Assembly: GCA_019059635.1 (NCBI GenBank)
Contig: JAGVRJ010000003.1
Location: forward strand, 2,852,001-2,916,000
DNA length: 64,000 nt
From: Proales similis
Lineage: Eukaryota > Rotifera > Eurotatoria > Ploima > Proalidae
Direction: 5' to 3'
The notes under the pieces were generated by a model. The model searched no databases, had not been told where the DNA came from, and saw only the letters and a program-made list of their open reading frames with translations. The position numbers were made by a program, and so were the translations under genes. Of the stretch, positions 61,727 to 64,000 are shown piece after piece; position 1 is the stretch's first letter, and every line of letters begins with the position of its first letter.

Positions 61727-64000
61727 TCAGCTGCTTGAATTGGTCGATAAGAATTGACCGAGGTCATGATCTAACTCCCAGTGAAAATTAAGCAGATCCT
61801 GCTCGCTGAGAAGTGAAGACGTGAGCTCGACCTGTTTCGATTCGTTTGTAGCCGCTTTCATTTCGAGCTCGCCTCGAAATGAGCTCATGTTGGCGCCGTT
61901 TAAGCGTGGCTCGAAGTCAAAATGGCAAACGCTGCCAGCGTCTGAATGATGGCCACCCTGGCCGCATCCGTTTATAATCCGACTCTGCTCGTTGGTTTGA
62001 TTGGCGAGTGAAGCCTGATTATTTAGATTGTCGATTTCACTGAATATTTCAGTCCAATCCATATCAGATGCCTGCAACGTTCGATCTGATAATTCCATTC
62101 CGTTTAAGGGCTGGTATCCGTTCTCAGGCTGTAATGGTCTTGAGTACATCGGTCCCGTCTGAACTCCATTGGCTGGAGTCATTTGAAACTGATTGAACGA
62201 CATCGGTCTAGTTTGCTGATCAATTTGAGTGACATGTGTCGGCATTGAAGAATAAGCTTGCTGATTCGTCTGACTAGAGTTGATAATGACGTAGCCGGTT
62301 CCGTTTGACTATTGTTGAGTTAAAATAAAAGTTTCGCAAATGTTCTGTCCATTTCATCGCACACTTACCCATTGGGCTTGCGCCTGAATCTGGCTTGGCT
62401 GGTAACCGTTGCCATTAAAGGCAGCGCTCTGCTGTTTCAAGAGCAATTGAGGCAAACTAGATGTGCCAGTCGACGAGCAGGTTTGAGTTGGATCGTCGCT
62501 GCGGTCTAGATTTTGACTGGCGTGTTGCTCCAGCTTTTCAATGCACTGCAGTGTTTCCCGGGCGTTCTTTTTAAGCGTGTCAAGATAATCGCTCGGCACC
62601 GCGGTCGGAGAGAACTCATCCACAAGTCGGGAGGAGTTTTGAAGCGACGCCTGCAGCTGCATCTTTATCTCTTTCACAATCGGCTCCACTGTCTTGCTGC
62701 CGATCTGATCTCCAAGACCGCCGTTTTCTGACCTGATCACTGCGCTTTTATTGGCCATTCCGAGATTTTCAATTATTAAACCTTGGAAAAATTTGTCCAA
62801 GTTCGAGTCGCTGGCTTTTGTCTCTGGCCGAGAAGGCCTGAAGGCCTGCGGGCTCGGCTCACCAGCGCTGATGCCTGAATCGGGCGACTTGACAAACGAC
62901 TTTTGATTTAACTCTTGAGCGGCCACTTTTTGCCGTAGACGCTCGATCAGCACCTGCTTGCTTCCCTGTTTGGATATCTTTCGCTTTGCGCATTCTTCTC
63001 TCAGCTCGTTTACTGACATCTTATCGAAAGCAAGTCCTACTTCGACACTTGCTTCAATTTTTTTGCCTGGCTCCTGGTCCGCCCTGAAAGGCCTGGCCTC
63101 TGCTTCAGGACCAGGTCCCCAAGTCGATATCAGCGGCGTCTGTGCGGACTGAGAGCTATCCACAATGTTGTAGCCAGTTTGCGACTGTTCTTTAAGCTGC
63201 GCCATCAGCTGCCCGTTAGCCATTACACTCAGTTGCTTTATGCTTATTGGAATAACCGATTCATTGAACCCGTTCGGGTCAATTGAACCGAGATGAAATG
63301 TAACATTTGCTGAAGAGGAGTTCGGCTCGATTTTCGCGTATGTAGCACCATTTCTTGATTCCTCGTTTGCAGCCAGAATATCTTTGATTGTGAGCGATGC
63401 GCTTGAATCGCGACGCAGACTTTTGCTTGATTCTGATTCCACAATTCGACTTGTGCTCCTGCTTGTGTCCGAGCTTTTCGTCACCGAATCGAATGAGAGA
63501 AGCATTTTCTGCTGTTCGAGTCGAATTTTGTAAGCTTCCGAGTCAAGAGCGTAGGCGGCCGGAGGCGAGCTGCTCTCATTGCTGCCTTCGTCCATGCTGG
63601 CTTTGACCAGTCTCCTCGACTGCGCAGTGATCTTGTCCCGTTTTGTGAGCACTCCCTTGGTCCTGGTGCCAGCTAGGCTGCTTTTGGTCGGCTTTTGATT
63701 GGGGCTGATGTATTCGTGGAAAATGAGAGATTTCTTTCCTTGGCTCATTGACAGTTTACTCGAAGATTTGGATATGGCCGACGAAGAGCTAGACGAGACC
63801 GAAGAGGGTTTTTTGGTGGCACGGGACCCAGTCGGCTTGGGTCGAACATTTTCCGACTCAAAATTGCACGACGACGACGACGGCGACGAAGATGAAGCAA
63901 GACTCGGAATGGGTGTCGAAGCCGGCGAGGCTGCCGACGACGAGCACAGCTCATTCATCACAAAGAATGGGCTGGCTTCGTCGGGACCTTTGCTTGACGG
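61727..64000 (-). CDS. MRTF: Myocardin-related transcription factor (5' part beyond window)
   Basis: The frame is open to the window edge, so the N-terminus with the actin-binding RPEL repeats is missing. Two exons are visible: one from 62370 to the edge and one from 61727 to about 62309. Family landmarks appear in order: LIFHEYISPNQKP (the KYHQYIPPDQ-like segment after the RPEL repeats), SEAYKIRLEQQKMLL, the SAP domain (SVNELREECAKRKISKQGSK, VLIERLRQK), a Gln-rich region, and a C-terminal activation region with DWTEIFSEIDNL and LNFHWELDHDLGQFL, both acidic/hydrophobic. Myocardin-family proteins are G-actin-sensing coactivators of SRF that drive cytoskeletal and muscle genes. No classical leucine zipper was identified with certainty. 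Confidence 0.85.

Noticed and set aside
1-64000. CRISPR arrays, bacterial operons or insertion sequences
   Set aside because: Genes carry spliceosomal introns and animal-specific domains; no direct-repeat arrays or transposase genes were seen.

Overview
The window is nuclear DNA from a bilaterian animal with a compact, intron-containing genome. It holds about twenty genes in 64 kb. Most introns are 40-190 nt with GT-AG ends, and spacers are short. Animal-specific genes fix the assignment: unc-13, a Polycomb/CBX chromodomain protein, a myocardin-related transcription factor, Piwi, CLIC and type-1 cystatin. The unc-13 protein reads like protostome (arthropod-type) sequence, so a small-genome ecdysozoan is my best inference; the phylum cannot be fixed from the sequence alone.

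Layout. 1-5.6 kb: the 3' end of a leucine-rich-repeat-like surface protein (copy A), then on the minus strand POP5 (RNase P/MRP subunit) and NUS1 (dolichol synthesis), then UBE2J1 (ERAD E2). 5.9-15.3 kb: LRR-like copies B (+) and C (-) flank a CD225/dispanin gene and a Piwi gene. 15.6-25.2 kb: three copies of a dispersed, strongly structured repeat lie between a fibrinogen-like secreted protein (-), an SLC22 transporter, a cystatin and an SLC38A7/8-type transporter. 25.4-28 kb: a protein kinase fused to a beta-propeller. 28.5-35.2 kb: a full ABCA transporter (-). 36.5-41.4 kb: CLIC (-), an unrecognised gene with two alternative last exons, and a retinol-dehydrogenase-type SDR. 41.7-42.7 kb: Polycomb/CBX. 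45.2-55.4 kb: unc-13 with all its domains and an internal alternative first exon. 56-57.8 kb: the second fibrinogen-like protein. 58-64 kb (-): NOM1 and the C-terminal part of MRTF.

Two kinds of gene are mixed. Conserved housekeeping and neuronal genes carry many short introns. The lineage-specific secreted families (three LRR-like genes, two fibrinogen-like genes) and the dispanin gene are intronless, and Piwi has one intron. Several of the second kind have a TATA box 30-50 nt before the ATG. The LRR-like family shows near-identical DNA tracts inside otherwise diverged copies, a mosaic pattern expected from gene conversion.

The observations I rate highest are the structured, possibly Pol III-transcribed repeat, the kinase-propeller fusion, the LRR mosaicism, and the alternative exons of unc-13 and of the gene at 38.6 kb. 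All exon joins were worked out by hand from splice signals and reading phase.
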